DNA of 64,000 nucleotides, taken from contig OY986975.1 of the NCBI GenBank assembly GCA_963920575.1, positions 18,445,897 through 18,509,896 on the forward strand, in the 5' to 3' direction. The position numbers were made by a program, and so were the translations under genes. Positions 46,248 to 58,750 of this stretch are shown here, piece after piece. Every line of letters begins with the position of its first letter. The stretch's first letter is position 1. The notes beneath the pieces are model-generated. The model was not told where the DNA came from. It was given only the letters and a program-made list of their open reading frames with translations, and searched no databases. Origin of the DNA: Narthecium ossifragum (lineage: Eukaryota > Streptophyta > Magnoliopsida > Dioscoreales > Nartheciaceae).

Positions 46248-48673
46248 ATGGCCAACGAAGAGCTCACCAATGGTGGTGGTGGCAGCAGCAGTGCTCATGT
46301 GCTGCTGCTGCCATACCCGTCCCAGGGGCACATCAACCCCATGCTCCAATTCGGCAAGCGGCTGACCACTTATGGCCTGCAGGCCACCTTGGCCGTCACC
46401 CGCAGAATCATCTCCTCCGCCAGCAAAGTCCCCAGCGCCGTGGCCATCGAGCCCATCTCCGATGGCTGTGACGAATTGGGGTTCGCCCAAGTCGGCTCGG
46501 TCCCGGACTACCTGGCCCGGCTCGAGTCATTCGGCTCGGCGTCTCTCACCGAGCTGATCACGGCTCAGAGGGCCGAGGGCCGGCCGGTTCGGGCTCTGGT
46601 CTATGATTCGTTTCTCCCATGGGGGTTGGAAGTTGGGGAAAAGCTCGGGTTGGTCTGCGTCCCATTCTTCACTCAATCGTGCGCGGTGAACCAGATGTAT
46701 TGGCTTGTGGCTCGGGGTCGGGTCAAGGTGCCATGGTCCGAACCGGAGTTTGTGTCTTCGGGTCTGGCCCGGCGGCTAGAGCAGAGGGACTTGCCATCGT
46801 TTCTGCTAGACCGGGACCGGACGGCTTACCCGGCCTACGTGGATATGTTAGTGAACCAGTTTTCCAACACAGACCGAGTCGATTTTGTGGTGGTTAACTC
46901 CTTCTTTGAGCTAGAACACAAGGTACCAATCTCACTCAGCACCAAAACATGGCATGACATATACACGCAACACAAAATGAGTGGGGTGTACCAAATTGTT
47001 TGCACCCTTATCATCAATTGGCTTATCTTCAATTGGTGGTGGTCCTGAAGACTCGTTTTGTACGGGGATAATTTTATTCTAAATTAAGGGATTTTATTTT
47101 CAGTTTCGAGAATAACTTTGTAATGATTATTTAGAATATGGGAAAAATAGAGTAGAGAGTGGGAATAACTTTGTAATGATTATTTGGAATAGGAAAAGAT
47201 GTTTGGAGGATAAAGTATGAAATAAGTAGTGGATTGAGAAATATTTCTGAAATATTCCCTCTCTTAACCCGAGTTAAGGGTTATTCCCGTGTGGTATTCC
47301 CCGGCCCATTTGGTATGGGGTTAGAAAAAGTGAGGTTAAGGAGAAATAGGGTTAGAAAAAGTAAGGTTAAGGAATGGAGATAGGAAAAAGTAGAGTGATG
47401 ATGGTAGGTAGAATAGGGATAAAATAGTAATGATGATATTTGATGTTTGGGGATAGGAATGAGGTTAAGGGGAGGGGGATAACCCCAGAGCCGGCCCGGA
47501 GGCAAGGCCCAAAAGGGTTGTGCCTTGGGCACACAATCCTAGGGGGCTCAAAAAAAAAATTCCTATCAAAACAAGCAAAACAAACGATCGTTCATCTCCC
47601 ACGTCCAGGGGCGGACCCATTCACAAACCAGGAATTTTTTTTTACTTTAACCCTCGTGGGCCCCCGCGCCCCCACATCCCCCACTCAAGTGTCACTGGCC
47701 CCTCCTAGGCCCTGCACCCTGACCCTTCCTCTCTAGCCCCTCCCCCTAGTAGAGAGGCTGGGTCCGCCCCTGCTCACGTCCCACGGCTATCACATACAAT
47801 GATGTGATGTTGAGAGCAAGGGTTTATTTAGCACCCCTTGCATGTACTCTTTTGTTTCACTTTTTTGTTCTTCATATAAACGAGTAGAATTGGAGTGTTA
47901 AAAAAAACTGATTTATACAAGAAGGATGATTTTTCAATATCCACACTCCGCATATTTGATTTTTGTAAGTTTTCTATTTTCATTTGATTGTAGTATATTA
48001 TTTTGTTAAATTGTATTGAGATTGTTAGATTATATTTAAAACGACAAAGTGGTTTTTCTATTTAATGAACTACATTATTACACTTCTTTTTTTAATAATA
48101 TATTTTTTCCTTAAAATTTATTTTTGAAGTGAAAAAATTTATATATTTTAAAAAATATGTGATTCTATTTTTGTCTTCCTCCTTGAATCTAGAAAAACTC
48201 ACGCCGGCTATGGATTAACCCCCTGAGACCCCATGCCAAACACGTTCGCTGGATTTTGTTGAAGTGCAGCGTATCACAAAAAACAATTGAACCTAGCTAT
48301 GTGGTTGCTACTTGCTAGTAAGCTAGTGTAGGCAATCATTCACAGTAGATGTGACCATGATGTGCTAGCTCACGTGGCTCGCCGTATAAATAACCCTTTC
48401 ATCATTGACAGCTGCTTCTCCCACCCCTTGACACAGCCCCCCCTCCGGCCCCACTTAAAATTTTCTACTTATGCCCCCCAGTCCTCACTCAGCCATAATA
48501 GTTGACTTTTCCTTGTTCTTCTTTTTAAGTTTTGTTTCTTTTGTTTTCTCATTAGTTTAGTTTTTTTTTCTTCTGTTTTTTTATTTTTTTTATCAATTTT
48601 ATTTCTTTTTGGTTATCAATTTTATTTTTATTTTTTGGATAAACAGTTTCTTTGTTATACATTCGTAATCTTA

Positions 48674-48705
<32 letters not shown>

Positions 48706-50072
48706 ATTATTTATAAAAATTTTAGAAGTATAAAAATATGAATCAAAATAAAAAATATATATATGAAAATAGCAAAAATACTAACAGTAAAAAAAATGCA
48801 TCGTGTTTTATGAAAAATCACCTAAACCAATATTGATTTACATGTAACAATACACCAAAAAGAGATACATAAAAGTATATAAAAAAACAAATTCTAATCA
48901 ATATTGTTTTCAAATTCGGCTCTCGATGCGCTTGGTGATGTACCTATTATTTTGTACCACAAATAAAAATACCATTTATATACTAAAAACATCAGAATTG
49001 ACATTAATATGCAAAATACAACATGAAATATCATTAATATATTAATTACTCAGAAATAATAATAAAAAATTGATTAAAAAAATAAAACTAAATAAAAATT
49101 AAACAAAACTGAAGAAAAAAAAGAAACACAAAAAGAGTAGGGGAATTAAGCAAAACTAAAAAACAAAAAGAAAAGAAAAAGAAACAAAGGGTATAACAGG
49201 AAAGTAAGCGGGGGACAGTGGAGGGGCGGTGTCAGGGGGGTGGGGTGGGAGTAGCAATTTGCTTCATCATTTTAGCTACGTTCTTGGTATTTGAGATTCT
49301 TCATTGAAATGATCATGTCGTGTGGTTTTTCAATCCGTGGATTCATGAGCAGGAGGCAGAGTGGATGGGATCGACATGCAGAGCAATTACGATCGGGCCG
49401 ACGGTGCCCTCGATGTTCCTCGACAACCGCGTCTCCGGCGACTTCCACTACGGCTTCCACCTCTTCACCCCCGACTCCGGCGTGTGCAAGCAATGGCTCG
49501 AGTCGAAGCCACCCATGTCAGTCGTCTACGCTTCCTTAGGCAGCCTTTCCTCCTGCGACTCGACGCACATGGAGGAGCTTGCCAGAGGCCTGCAGAGCAG
49601 CGGCAAGCACTTCCTCTGGATAGTGAGAGCTTCCGAGGCCGGCAAGCTCCCGGAGAACTTCGTCGAGGACACGTCGGAGCAGGGTCTGGTCGTGAACTGG
49701 TGCTCGCAGCTGGAAGTCTTGGCACACGAGGCGGTGGCGTGCTTCGTGACGCACTGCGGCTGGAACTCGACCATGGAGGCCCTGAGCCTCGGCATGCCGA
49801 TGGTGACAGTGCCGCAGTGGAGTGACCAGCCGACCAATGCCAAATACATCGAGGACGTGTGGAGGGTCGGCGTGCGGACGCGGCCGGACGAGGCCGGAGT
49901 TGTGAGGAGGGAGGAGGTGGAGAGGTGCGTTAGAGAGGTGATAGATGGAGAGAGGAGCCAAGAAATGAGGAAGAATGCTAAGAAGTTGGCGGAGTTGGCC
50001 AAGGCGGCTGTTGGTGAAGGGGGCAGCTCGGATAAGAACATCATGGAATTCGTTGCCAAGTGCTGCTCATGA
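46248..50072 (+). CDS. UDP-glycosyltransferase, UGT74-like (UGT-2), with expanded intron
   Basis: Exons 46248-46922 and 49353-50072 encode 464 residues. The splice position and phase match UGT-1, but the intron is 2430 bp instead of 348 because of two insertions. Catalytic His28 sits in PYPSQGHINP, the Asp in VYDSF, and the PSPG box at 341-384 ends in DQ. The second exon differs from UGT-1 by about ten residues (for example R for G in STCRAITIG, and T for I in NSTMEAL). No stops or frameshifts occur, so it should be functional if the long intron splices. The donor is GTACC; the acceptor GCAG is preserved. AATAAA is at 50120-50125. It has the same presumed cytosolic sugar-transfer role as UGT-1. 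Confidence 0.92.
47046..48237. mobile_element. Stack of MITE-like elements in the UGT-2 intron
   Basis: Absent from the UGT-1 intron. An outer Harbinger-like element has inverted ends 'atttggtatggggttag' (about 47307) and, reversed from the right, 'gtttggcatggggtctc' (about 48237). To its left is a short relative (47046-47300). Inside is a hAT-like element with CAGAGCCGGC ends (about 47484-48212). Inside that is a 167-bp hAT MITE (47606-47772) with a perfect 14-base TIR, CAGGGGCGGACCCA, and flanks CCCACGTC/CTCACGTC. No coding content. Confidence 0.65.
47606..47772. mobile_element. 167-bp hAT MITE with perfect 14-bp TIRs
   Basis: CAGGGGCGGACCCA at the left and its exact inverse at the right. 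The 8-base flanks, CCCACGTC (47598-47605) and CTCACGTC (47773-47780), differ at one base. It shares the CAGGGGCGGA terminus with the autonomous-type hAT element at 2147-6427, which could once have mobilised it. Confidence 0.85.
48407..49262. mobile_element. Inverted-repeat (foldback-like) element in the UGT-2 intron, TSD TTCATCATT
   Basis: The left end GACAGCTGCTTCTCCCACCC and the reversed right end GCAAATTGCTACTCCCACCC match at about 16 of 21 positions. The similarity continues inward through a C-rich block and long T-rich/A-rich arms. The 9-base TTCATCATT flanks it (48398-48406 and 49263-49271). UGT-1 has the single uninterrupted site 'tccatcattttagc'. Length is 856 bp, non-coding. The 9-base duplication points to the Mutator group; 8 bases (hAT) would also fit. 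Confidence 0.85.
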
Positions 50073-50902
50073 ATTAGCTTAGATAAGGCTATACAGCTAT
50101 ACTGCTCTGTTTTGTGATCAATAAAGCCTTCCTTGAATGGAAACACTAGTTATGTTCCTTTTGGAGGTATCTGTAGAGCTGTAAATTGGGCCGGGCTGGC
50201 CCAAACATGGCCTCATGCTTTGCCCGGCCTGAGTCGTTACGTTCTCAACTATTAGCCATGTTGGACTCGATTCCTGAACCAATTGAGCCCATGAAATGCC
50301 CAAGCACAGATACGAGCCTGGGTCCATTATGAGCATGGCCTATTGAGCACGGCCTTCTGCTTATTATAATATATATAACTCATATTAAGTAAAGTTATAG
50401 ACCGACTTATAGTATCATGGTATTATTTTGTGATGAATATCTCCTCGCACTGGTTTTTGCTTCTCTTCTCATCTATTTATACTCTTTTTTAGGTGTAAAC
50501 TATTCCCATCCCTTCTTCTCTCCTCCTCATCAACTCTTCTTCTCTCAGCAACTAGGGTGGCGCCGATCGGCTTCCTTTAGCAGAGTGGAGAGAGTGAACC
50601 CCCACCGTGGCAAAAAGTGGCAGCAGAGGAGATGGCCATGTTGGGATTTCCTAGCTCCTCATGAAGATCGACAGGGGCACTTCACAAACAAGTTTATCTG
50701 ATGATTGACCACATGTCTTTGAAGAACTGGTCCAGAAATTAAAGGTGCATCCGAATTTTTACTCTGTGATTGATCAAGTTTCTCGTAGTATAAATCTAAA
50801 GATTTCAACTCAACTAGAGGACTGAAAGTAGCATATTTGTCCTTCTGCCCTACTAAGCCACGATAAAAGGGCTGACTAATAAAAAAAGTAGACAATCGGT
50901 GA

Positions 50903-53490
50903 TAACCCCGGTTTTGAGAATTTTTTTTTGTTAAAAACCCCATTTGATATTTTTTTAAAGTTATAATCTCATTTGATAGGTTTATTTGGATGGTGTAATA
51001 AGAAAAATACTAAAATGCTCCTGATTGCTAATCGTATTTACTAGCATGGTGGTGGCAGCGTAGCGGCAACGGACAACGCGGTGGAGTCGCCACTGGGATC
51101 CGGCGATCAAAGGGTTGATCGGCGTTGGGAAAGGAGGAGGAATAGGGTGACCTCCTGAGGCTTATGGAAGCGTCAGGAGGTCACAAGGTGGCGGCCTGGT
51201 GGTGGTTGCGGATGGCATGGTCACCGGAGTTGGAATCTGACGATCCAGGCCTTGATCGAGGCCAGGGATGGACGAGGAAGCGGCGGGGTGACCTCCTGAG
51301 GCTTATGGAAGCTTCAGGAGGTCACGAGGCGGCGTAGGGCGGTGGTGGCTATGGATAGCATGGTCATCGGAGTTGGGATCTGACGATCCAGGCCTTGATC
51401 GAGGCCAGGGATAGAGGAGGAAGTGGCGGGGTGACCACCTGAGGCTTCAGGAGGTCACGAGGCGGCGAAGGGCAGCGGTAATAATGGATCTCGTAAGCGT
51501 TATTGGAGGCGGTGTGGAGGGGTGGTGGATGTTGCATGAGGGTCAAGGGTGATGAGGGGAGGTGATTGGTGGTGGTTTCGAGGTGTAGGATGGTCGGAGT
51601 GGTGAACGACGGCGGCGGCTCGCGATCGAACTGCTTCAGTCGATGGCGGGTCGGGACGATGAAGTCCCGGCTTGTGGTCGGCTTGGGGTGAGCTGGACCG
51701 AACCGCAGGGGGGGGTGGAGAGAGGAAGAGGAGAGAGAAAAACTGGGAAAAATAGGGGAAACGGGTAGAAAAATAGGGAAAAGTGGTGGAAAAATAGGTA
51801 ATTTATAAAGAAAATTACAAAAGAAAAGTGGAGGTGACTGATGAGACTATTGATGGAGACTTTCAACCAATTAAGTTGTAATTTGAAGAGTTAAAAAGAT
51901 GAAAATACATGAAAGATGAAAATGAATTTAAAAAGATGAAAATAGAATTTAAAAGATGAAAATGAATTCAAAAAATGAAAAAAAATACATTTAAAACGAT
52001 GAAAACACATTTAAAATAATGAAAATGGAGTTAATAAGATGAAAATGCATGTAGAAAGATGAAAATTAATTTAAAAAGATGAAAATACATTTAAAAAGTT
52101 GAAAATGAATTTAGGATGAAAATGAATTTAAAAAGATGAAAATGCAGGAAAGATGATAATGAATTTAAAAAGATGAAAATTCATGTAAAAAGATGAAAAT
52201 GCATTTTAAAAAGATAAAAATGAATTTTAAAAGATGAAAGTACATTTAAAAAGATGAAAATCCATTAAAAAGATGAAAATGGATTTAAAAAGATAAAAAT
52301 AAAGTTTAAAAGATAAAAATGAAGTTGAAAAGATGAATATGCAGAAAAGATAAAAATGCATTTTCATTTAAGTGAACATTTTCATCTTTTTGATCATTTT
52401 CATCTTTCTGACCTACTTTCATCTTTCTAATATATTTTCATCTTTATTGATCTAATTTGGAATCAGACTGGATCAAGTGTGGTTGTATCAGATTCGATCT
52501 GATCGGACCAAACTGTTTGGCCTAGTGGAACCAACTCAGACCCAACCAGTTCAGGGAGAGAGCTGCTCATCTGATATGGTCCAATCTGGCTAGGGTGGGG
52601 GGGGGGGGGGGGTCAATTTGTTCAGATCATGCTCAAGTGCTCAACATGATTTGATCAATTCAGACCGGCTCAACCCGATGCAGGACTTGGAGAGGAAGGC
52701 AAGGCCGATCGGACGACTGAGAGAGCTCTGGCCTTGGTCAACGGTGAGGATGGATCGGCGGTCGACGACACTGGTAGGGATGATGTTGTGGTGGTCTAGG
52801 GACTCGATCCACGGTGTTGGATCGTCGGTGGCGCCGCTGTAAATGGCGGATCTAATTTGGCGGCAACGGTGCTCTTGGAGAAGGGAGGCAGTTCTTGGTC
52901 GCTGCATTTAGCCGGAGGATGTTCGGAGAATGGTGGGAGGGAACTCGGGTACCCGAATTTGGGGTCGGATGGGACCGGGGAGGTCAGAAATAGCAGTGTA
53001 GAGGACGACGGTGCCGGATCCGTGAGGAGGGCGTAGCTCAGGGTTGGCTCCTGACGAAGACAGATGCTGAGGGAGGTCGGATGGCGTCGAGGTGTCATCG
53101 GGGTCATCAAGGAAGGCGGAGACGTCATGCGCGCCGGTTCAGGAGGCTAGACGGCGCTGGAAGGCCGTTGGGTGGTGGGTTTAGGTGGAGGCGGCGACGG
53201 ATCTGAGAGAGGGGAGGAACTTGAGTGACGCTTCCGACGATGAGGGCGATCGAACAACGTCAGTGATGGGGGTGGTTGTCGGAGTGGATGGCCGGCGGAG
53301 AAGGTGAGTATTCTCTCATCAGAGGAGAGGAGAGAGAAGGCTGGAATAAAAAAAGAAGGATATTATTGTCGTTTTGAGGTGTTTTGGGTTGATTGAGCTA
53401 AAAAAAATGAGTATGGGGTTTATGACAAAGAGCATGGGGTCCTGGACAAGGAGGAGTCTAGATTTGGGGTTATGGCCAAATACCCCTAAA
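50903..53490. repeat. Minisatellite-bearing TIR-like element upstream of UGT-3
   Basis: The left edge 'ggtgataaccccggttttg' and the reversed right edge 'ggccataaccccaaatc' resemble each other and the ends of 41830-45460. The interior has three direct copies of about 142 bases around 51146-51480 ('gacctcctgaggctt' units). A tandem array follows at about 51890-52460 based on GATGAAAATGAATTTAAAAA, the reverse-complement style of the TTTTCATC arrays in the UGT-1 and UGT-2 units. Then come a G run at 52597-52613 and GC-rich filler. No gene is recognised; the short frames at 52618-53128 are low-complexity. Confidence 0.5.
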
Positions 53491-53838
53491 TAAAAACCAA
53501 CTACTTTCTTCCTATAGTTTTCTAATCTACTCTACAGTATATACAACAAACAAAAGAAAACAAAAAAAAGACAATTAGCATACTTAACCAATTGGGAAAA
53601 AATATAAAAAAAGTGCTATGGCAGTATCACATGACACCACGTGAACCACTTCCACCAGGTCAATAGCCAGTATGCAGGACAACGTGTAATTAATTTTTTT
53701 TAATTAATTGAGTCCGTAGGCTTGTTCCTAAACAACCGGCTTGAGCTTCCCTGCTCTCCTCATAACCATCATCGCATCTTCACCTTGGCCTTTGAAGACA
53801 ATGGCGTTTCTATCTTTCCAAATTCCTACATACCATAT

Positions 53839-54611
53839 TGTTAGGTTTAACCTAAGTAGATCGTCAATTGACAGGTGGTTTGGATGAAAAATAAGTGACA
53901 ATCGAAGATGAGAAGAAAAAGAAGAAGAGAAGATACTAATGACACACAGATTTAACGTGGAAAAACCTTTCTAAATAGAAGGTAAAAAACCACGGGAGGA
54001 GAGGAGGAATCCACTATGAAAAACACCAAGAATACAGCCAAGTTCTTCGTCTCTGTTTTCTTCAGGAAAGAGAAAACAGAGAACTTACACAACTTCTCAC
54101 CAAAGATGAAGAACAATGAAAACCTTAACCCTAATCTCATGATCTAGGGCTTATATATATAGACCACTACGATCCAATAGGACCTTAACGGATTTATACT
54201 AAAACAAATATAATAAAACCCGTTAAGTATAGTTGCCTAAAATAAAACGGTCTTCAGCATCGGGCGTCCACGGTCGACCGTCAGGTTCCCACGGTCGACC
54301 GTCATGCTTCCACGGTCGACCGTCAAGTTCCTACGGTCAACCGTCATGCTTGAACGGTCCACTGGCACGAGTCCATCATACGCCCACGGTCGATCCTCGC
54401 ATCGACCCTGAGAAGTGCTTTTCTTGACAGAGGTTGACGGTCGATGTCACGGTCGATGTGGCGGTCGACCGTGAGATCCTTGAGACAAAACGATTGATGC
54501 TGCGGACGATGCTCCGATCGTCCATGACAATCCGTGGTCGACCGTCAAGAGTCCACGGTCGACCGTGGTCTTCAAAATTTGCTGAGAAGGACTTTTGAGA
54601 CAAACTCAACA
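53839..54611 (-). repeat. 3' LTR of the Ty1-copia element
   Basis: 773 bp, TG...CA ends. It contains two clusters of the 21-base palindromic unit around CGGTCGACCG: four units near 54266-54350 and two near 54535-54570. Aligned to the other LTR it is otherwise very similar. Confidence 0.93.
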
Positions 54612-54695
54612 AATCTCCACCAGGCTCAAAAATCTCTGATTTCAGCATACTAGTGGAACAAACTCTCTCTCCTCTAAAATGCCCCGAAGGGCAAC

Positions 54696-57600
54696 TCAAT
54701 TGCTTTGAACTCCAATTAAGTCCAAGCAATGCTTGAACTTGACAACAGGAACTGATTTTGTTAGCATATCAGCAGCATTATCTTCAGTACCAATTTTCTT
54801 GACACAGAGATCACCTCTTTCAACAAGATCTCGAACAAAATGATACCGAACATCTATGTGCTTCGTTCTCTCATGGTACATCTGATCTTTAGTCAAATGA
54901 ATTGCACTTTGACTGTCACATAGAATTGTCCCATCACATGAAAACGAACTAATTTCACTTAATATGCCCTTAAGCCAGATTGATTCCTTTGTAGCTTCAG
55001 TAATGGCCATGTATTCAGCTTCCGTCGTAGACAAAGCAACTGTGGATTGTAAAATCGAGCGCCAACTAATGGCACATCCACCAAGAGTAAAAACATAGCC
55101 AGTAAGGGACCTTCTTCGATCTAGGTCACCAGCATAGTCGGAATCTACATAGCCCATAACACTGCTTCCTGTCTTCCCAAAAACCAAACATGTAGAAGAA
55201 GTACCCTTCAAGTATCTTAAAATCCATTTCACTGCCTGCCAGTGAGCCTTTCCAGGATTTGCCATGTATCTGCTCACAACACTAACAGCATGGGCAATGT
55301 CAGGACGAGTACATACCATAGCATACATGATGCTACAAACTGCATTGGAATATGGAACACGAGACATGTACTTAATCTCATCATCAGTTTTAGGAGACAT
55401 ATGTGTTGAAAGTCTAAAATGAGGAGCAAAAGGAGTACTAACAGGTTTGGCATCAAGCATGCCAAAACGATCAAGAACTTTCTCAACAAAACCCTTTTGA
55501 GTCAAAAACAGTTTTCCAGCTTTACGTTCTCTCTTAATCTCCATATATACCAAGAATTTTCTTGGCAACTCCTAAGTCCTTCATCTCAAATTCACGACTT
55601 AGAGCATCCTTCAACTGATCAACCTCAAACATATCCTTTGCAGCAATGAGCATATCATCCACATAGAGTAACAAATATATGAATGATTCATCAGGAAGCT
55701 TCCTAAAATATACACAACTGTCATACTTGCTTCTAGAATATTCATGGTGCAACATAAAAGAGTCAAAACGCTTGTACCACTGTCTAGGAGACTGCTTTAA
55801 TCCATACAAAGATTTCTTAAGCAGACAAACATGATCTTCTTGTCCTTCAACTGTAAAACCCTCCGGTTGATGCATATAAATGGTTTCTTCAAGTTCTCCA
55901 TTTAAGAAGGCAGTCTTAACATCAAGTTGCTCTAACTCATAATCATTTATAGCAACAAGACCAAGCAAGATGCGAATAGAGCTATGTTTCACAACAGGAG
56001 AAAAAATGTCATTGTAGTCAATACCTTCAATTTGACTGTAGCCCTTTGCAACTAATCTTGCTTTGTACTTAGCATCCTCAACACCAGGGATGCCTTTCTC
56101 TTGAAAACCCACTTGCATCCAACAATTTTCTTCTTGCTAGGAGGTTTTACTAGGACCCATGTTTGATTTTTCTGAAGAGACTCCATCTCTTCATTCATAG
56201 CAACCAGCCAAGAACCTGAGTCACTAGTTGAAATAGCATCTGAATAGGATGTAGGTTCATGAAAACAATCAGTTTCTAATCCAGCAGACAGAGCATAAGC
56301 AACTAAATTATTTTCCGCATATCTCTGAGGTGGTCGAATATCCCTTCTTGGTCTATCTCTTGCAATGGAATAAATATCAGAATGAGTAGCCTCTTCTTCT
56401 TCATCATCTGAACCAGTCTAAGTTAGAGGTGCTTGCACTGAAGAAGAAACTTCCTGAGAAGTAACAGGAGTAAGCTCCACCTGCATCCCAACCGGTGAAT
56501 TATCTGAGCCTTTTGAAACAAGAGGAGTAGCACAATTATTATTCGGATGAAGCATAGCCGATTCATCAAAAGTTACATCCCGGCTAACCATGAACTTAGA
56601 AGATTCAGGACACCATAATCTGTAACCCTTCACTCCATCAATGTATCCCAAGAAGATGCACTTCTTAGCCCTAGGAGCCAGCTTTCCTTCATTCACATGA
56701 CAATATGCTGGACAACCAAAAACCTTCAAATGAGAATAAGTAGGAGAATTTCCTGACCATATCTCCTCTGGAGTCTTAAACTCGATGGAAGCAACTGGAG
56801 ATCGGTTCACTAGATGACAAGCTGTAAGCACAGCTTCAGCCCAGAAAGATTTCTCCAAACCAGCATTAAAGAGCATAAATCGTGCTCTCTCAAGAAGTGT
56901 CCTATTCATCCGTTCTGCAACTCCATTCTGCTGTGGAGTACCAGGGACAGTAAGATGCCTTTGAATACCTTCATTTCTGCAAAAGTTGTTAAACTCTCCA
57001 CTGCAGAACTCTAGGCCATTATCTATCCTCAACCTCTTAACTTTTCTCTCTGTCTGCTTTTCTATCAAAGCCTTCCATTGCTTGAACTTCTCAAAAACAT
57101 CACTTTTCTGCTTGAGAAAATAAACCCAGACTTTCCTTGAAAAATCATCAATAAAGGTAAGCATATAATCCAAGGTAGCTTTGGTTCTGTCTAGCTCCAC
57201 CTTTTGACGGAACTTGAGAAGGGCCCCAAAGGTCAGAGTGAATATAATCCAAGGTAGCTTTGGTTCTGTGAATTGCACCACTGAAACTAACTCTCTTTTG
57301 TTTGCCAAAAACACAGTGTTCACAAAAATCCACCTTCCCTGTACTCTGGCCACATAGTAAACCTCTCTTGCTCAAGAGAGACATACCCTTCTCACTCATG
57401 TGTCCCAAACACATATGCCATAACTTAGTTACTTCAGAATCTGACAAAGAGGAAGAAGTAACAGCTACAGAGCATGTAACAGTAGTTCCCTGCAGCACAT
57501 ATAAACTACCGCATCTCTTGCCTTTCATAACAACTATAGCACCATAACAAACTTTTAGAACTCCACCTTCAGTTGTATACTTGCATCCATTTGCATCAAG

Positions 57601-58707
57601 AGTGCCTAAAGAAATCAAATTCTTTTTCAACTCAGGAACATGCCTAACCTCCGATAATGTCCTCACCATACCATCATGCATCCTTATCTTGATTGTTCCC
57701 TTACCAACAGCCTTGCAGACTGCATTGTTTCCCATGAGAACTAGGCCACTATCCACTGATTCATAAGTGGAGAAATAATCCTTGTAAGGACACATATGAT
57801 AGGAACAGTCGCCGTCCAGAATCCATTCATCCATGCTGCGGATCTGATCCTGGTTAGCAAAGAGAACATCACCATTGTCTTCGTGTACAACACTTGCCTC
57901 AGCAGTTTTATCAGGGTTCTGATTATTTGGTGCTTCACGTTGTAACTTGTTCTTCAACTTATAACAGTCATCTTTCTTATGACCCTTTTTCTTGCAGTAA
58001 TAACAGAAAATATTACTTGAATCAAAGTTTTTCTTGCCCCTTGACTTTGATCTAGACTTAAATCTTCTGTTTTCTGAATTTCTGTCACTTGGTCTGCCTC
58101 TAGCAACAAGACCCTCAGCATGAGAACCCGAAGATTGAAAAATAAGTTCATTATTGAGCATATCTCTAGATAGGATATCAGCCTTAACCTCTTCTAAAGA
58201 GATACTCTCTTTTCCATAAGTGACAGTTTCACAAAAGTGCTTAAAAGATGGAGGAAGAGAACATAACAGCAATAAAGCCTTATCTTCATCATCAATCTTA
58301 ACTTCCAAATTCTCTAAATCCATGATAATGGTATTGAAATTATCAAGATGTAATTTGATAGATGTACCTTTCGCCATGCGAAGCATATATAACTGCTGCT
58401 TAAGCCGGAGCTTATTGGTTAAGCTCTTTGTCATATAGAGAGATTTCAACTTCAACCAGAGAGATGCTGCTGTATCCTCCTTTGCAACCTCTCGAAGAAC
58501 TTCATTGGATAAACACAACTGAATAGCAGTTAGAGCCTTCAAATCCAGTTCAATCCAATCTTCATCAGATGTGGTCACAGGTTTCTTGGCAATTCCTCCA
58601 AGAGCCTTGAACAGGTTGTTCTGGACCAAGATCCCCCGCATACGAAGTTGCCATAGACTGAAACTGATCTTCCCATCAAACTTCTCAATATCAAACTTCG
58701 TTGCCAT
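54696..58707 (-). pseudogene. Copia gag-pol polyprotein, disrupted
   Basis: Starts at the ATG at 58707 (MATKFDIEKFDG). Gag has the CYYCKKKGHKKDDC zinc knuckle. The protease motif reads LDGDCSYHM where LDSG is expected, so the catalytic D-S/T-G is altered. A GAG-pre-integrase HCVFGKQ segment follows. The integrase carries FIDDFSRKVWVYFL, RIDNGLEF and a downstream Glu. The reverse transcriptase has DVKTAFLNGELEE and YVDDML. RNase H has STTEAEYMA and ends at 54696. Breaks: a 22-base insertion at 57168-57189, a TAG after QAPLT near 56418, a one-base loss near 56108, and an extra-base frameshift near 55545. It cannot yield a functional polyprotein. Confidence 0.93.
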
Positions 58708-58750
58708 CACTCAACACCTAATCAATCAACCTAAAGCTCTAATACCAGTT

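Noticed and set aside
58734..58747. tRNA-like sequence next to the LTR
   Set aside because: It is the primer-binding site complementary to initiator Met-tRNA, not a tRNA gene. I found no tRNA or rRNA gene in the window.
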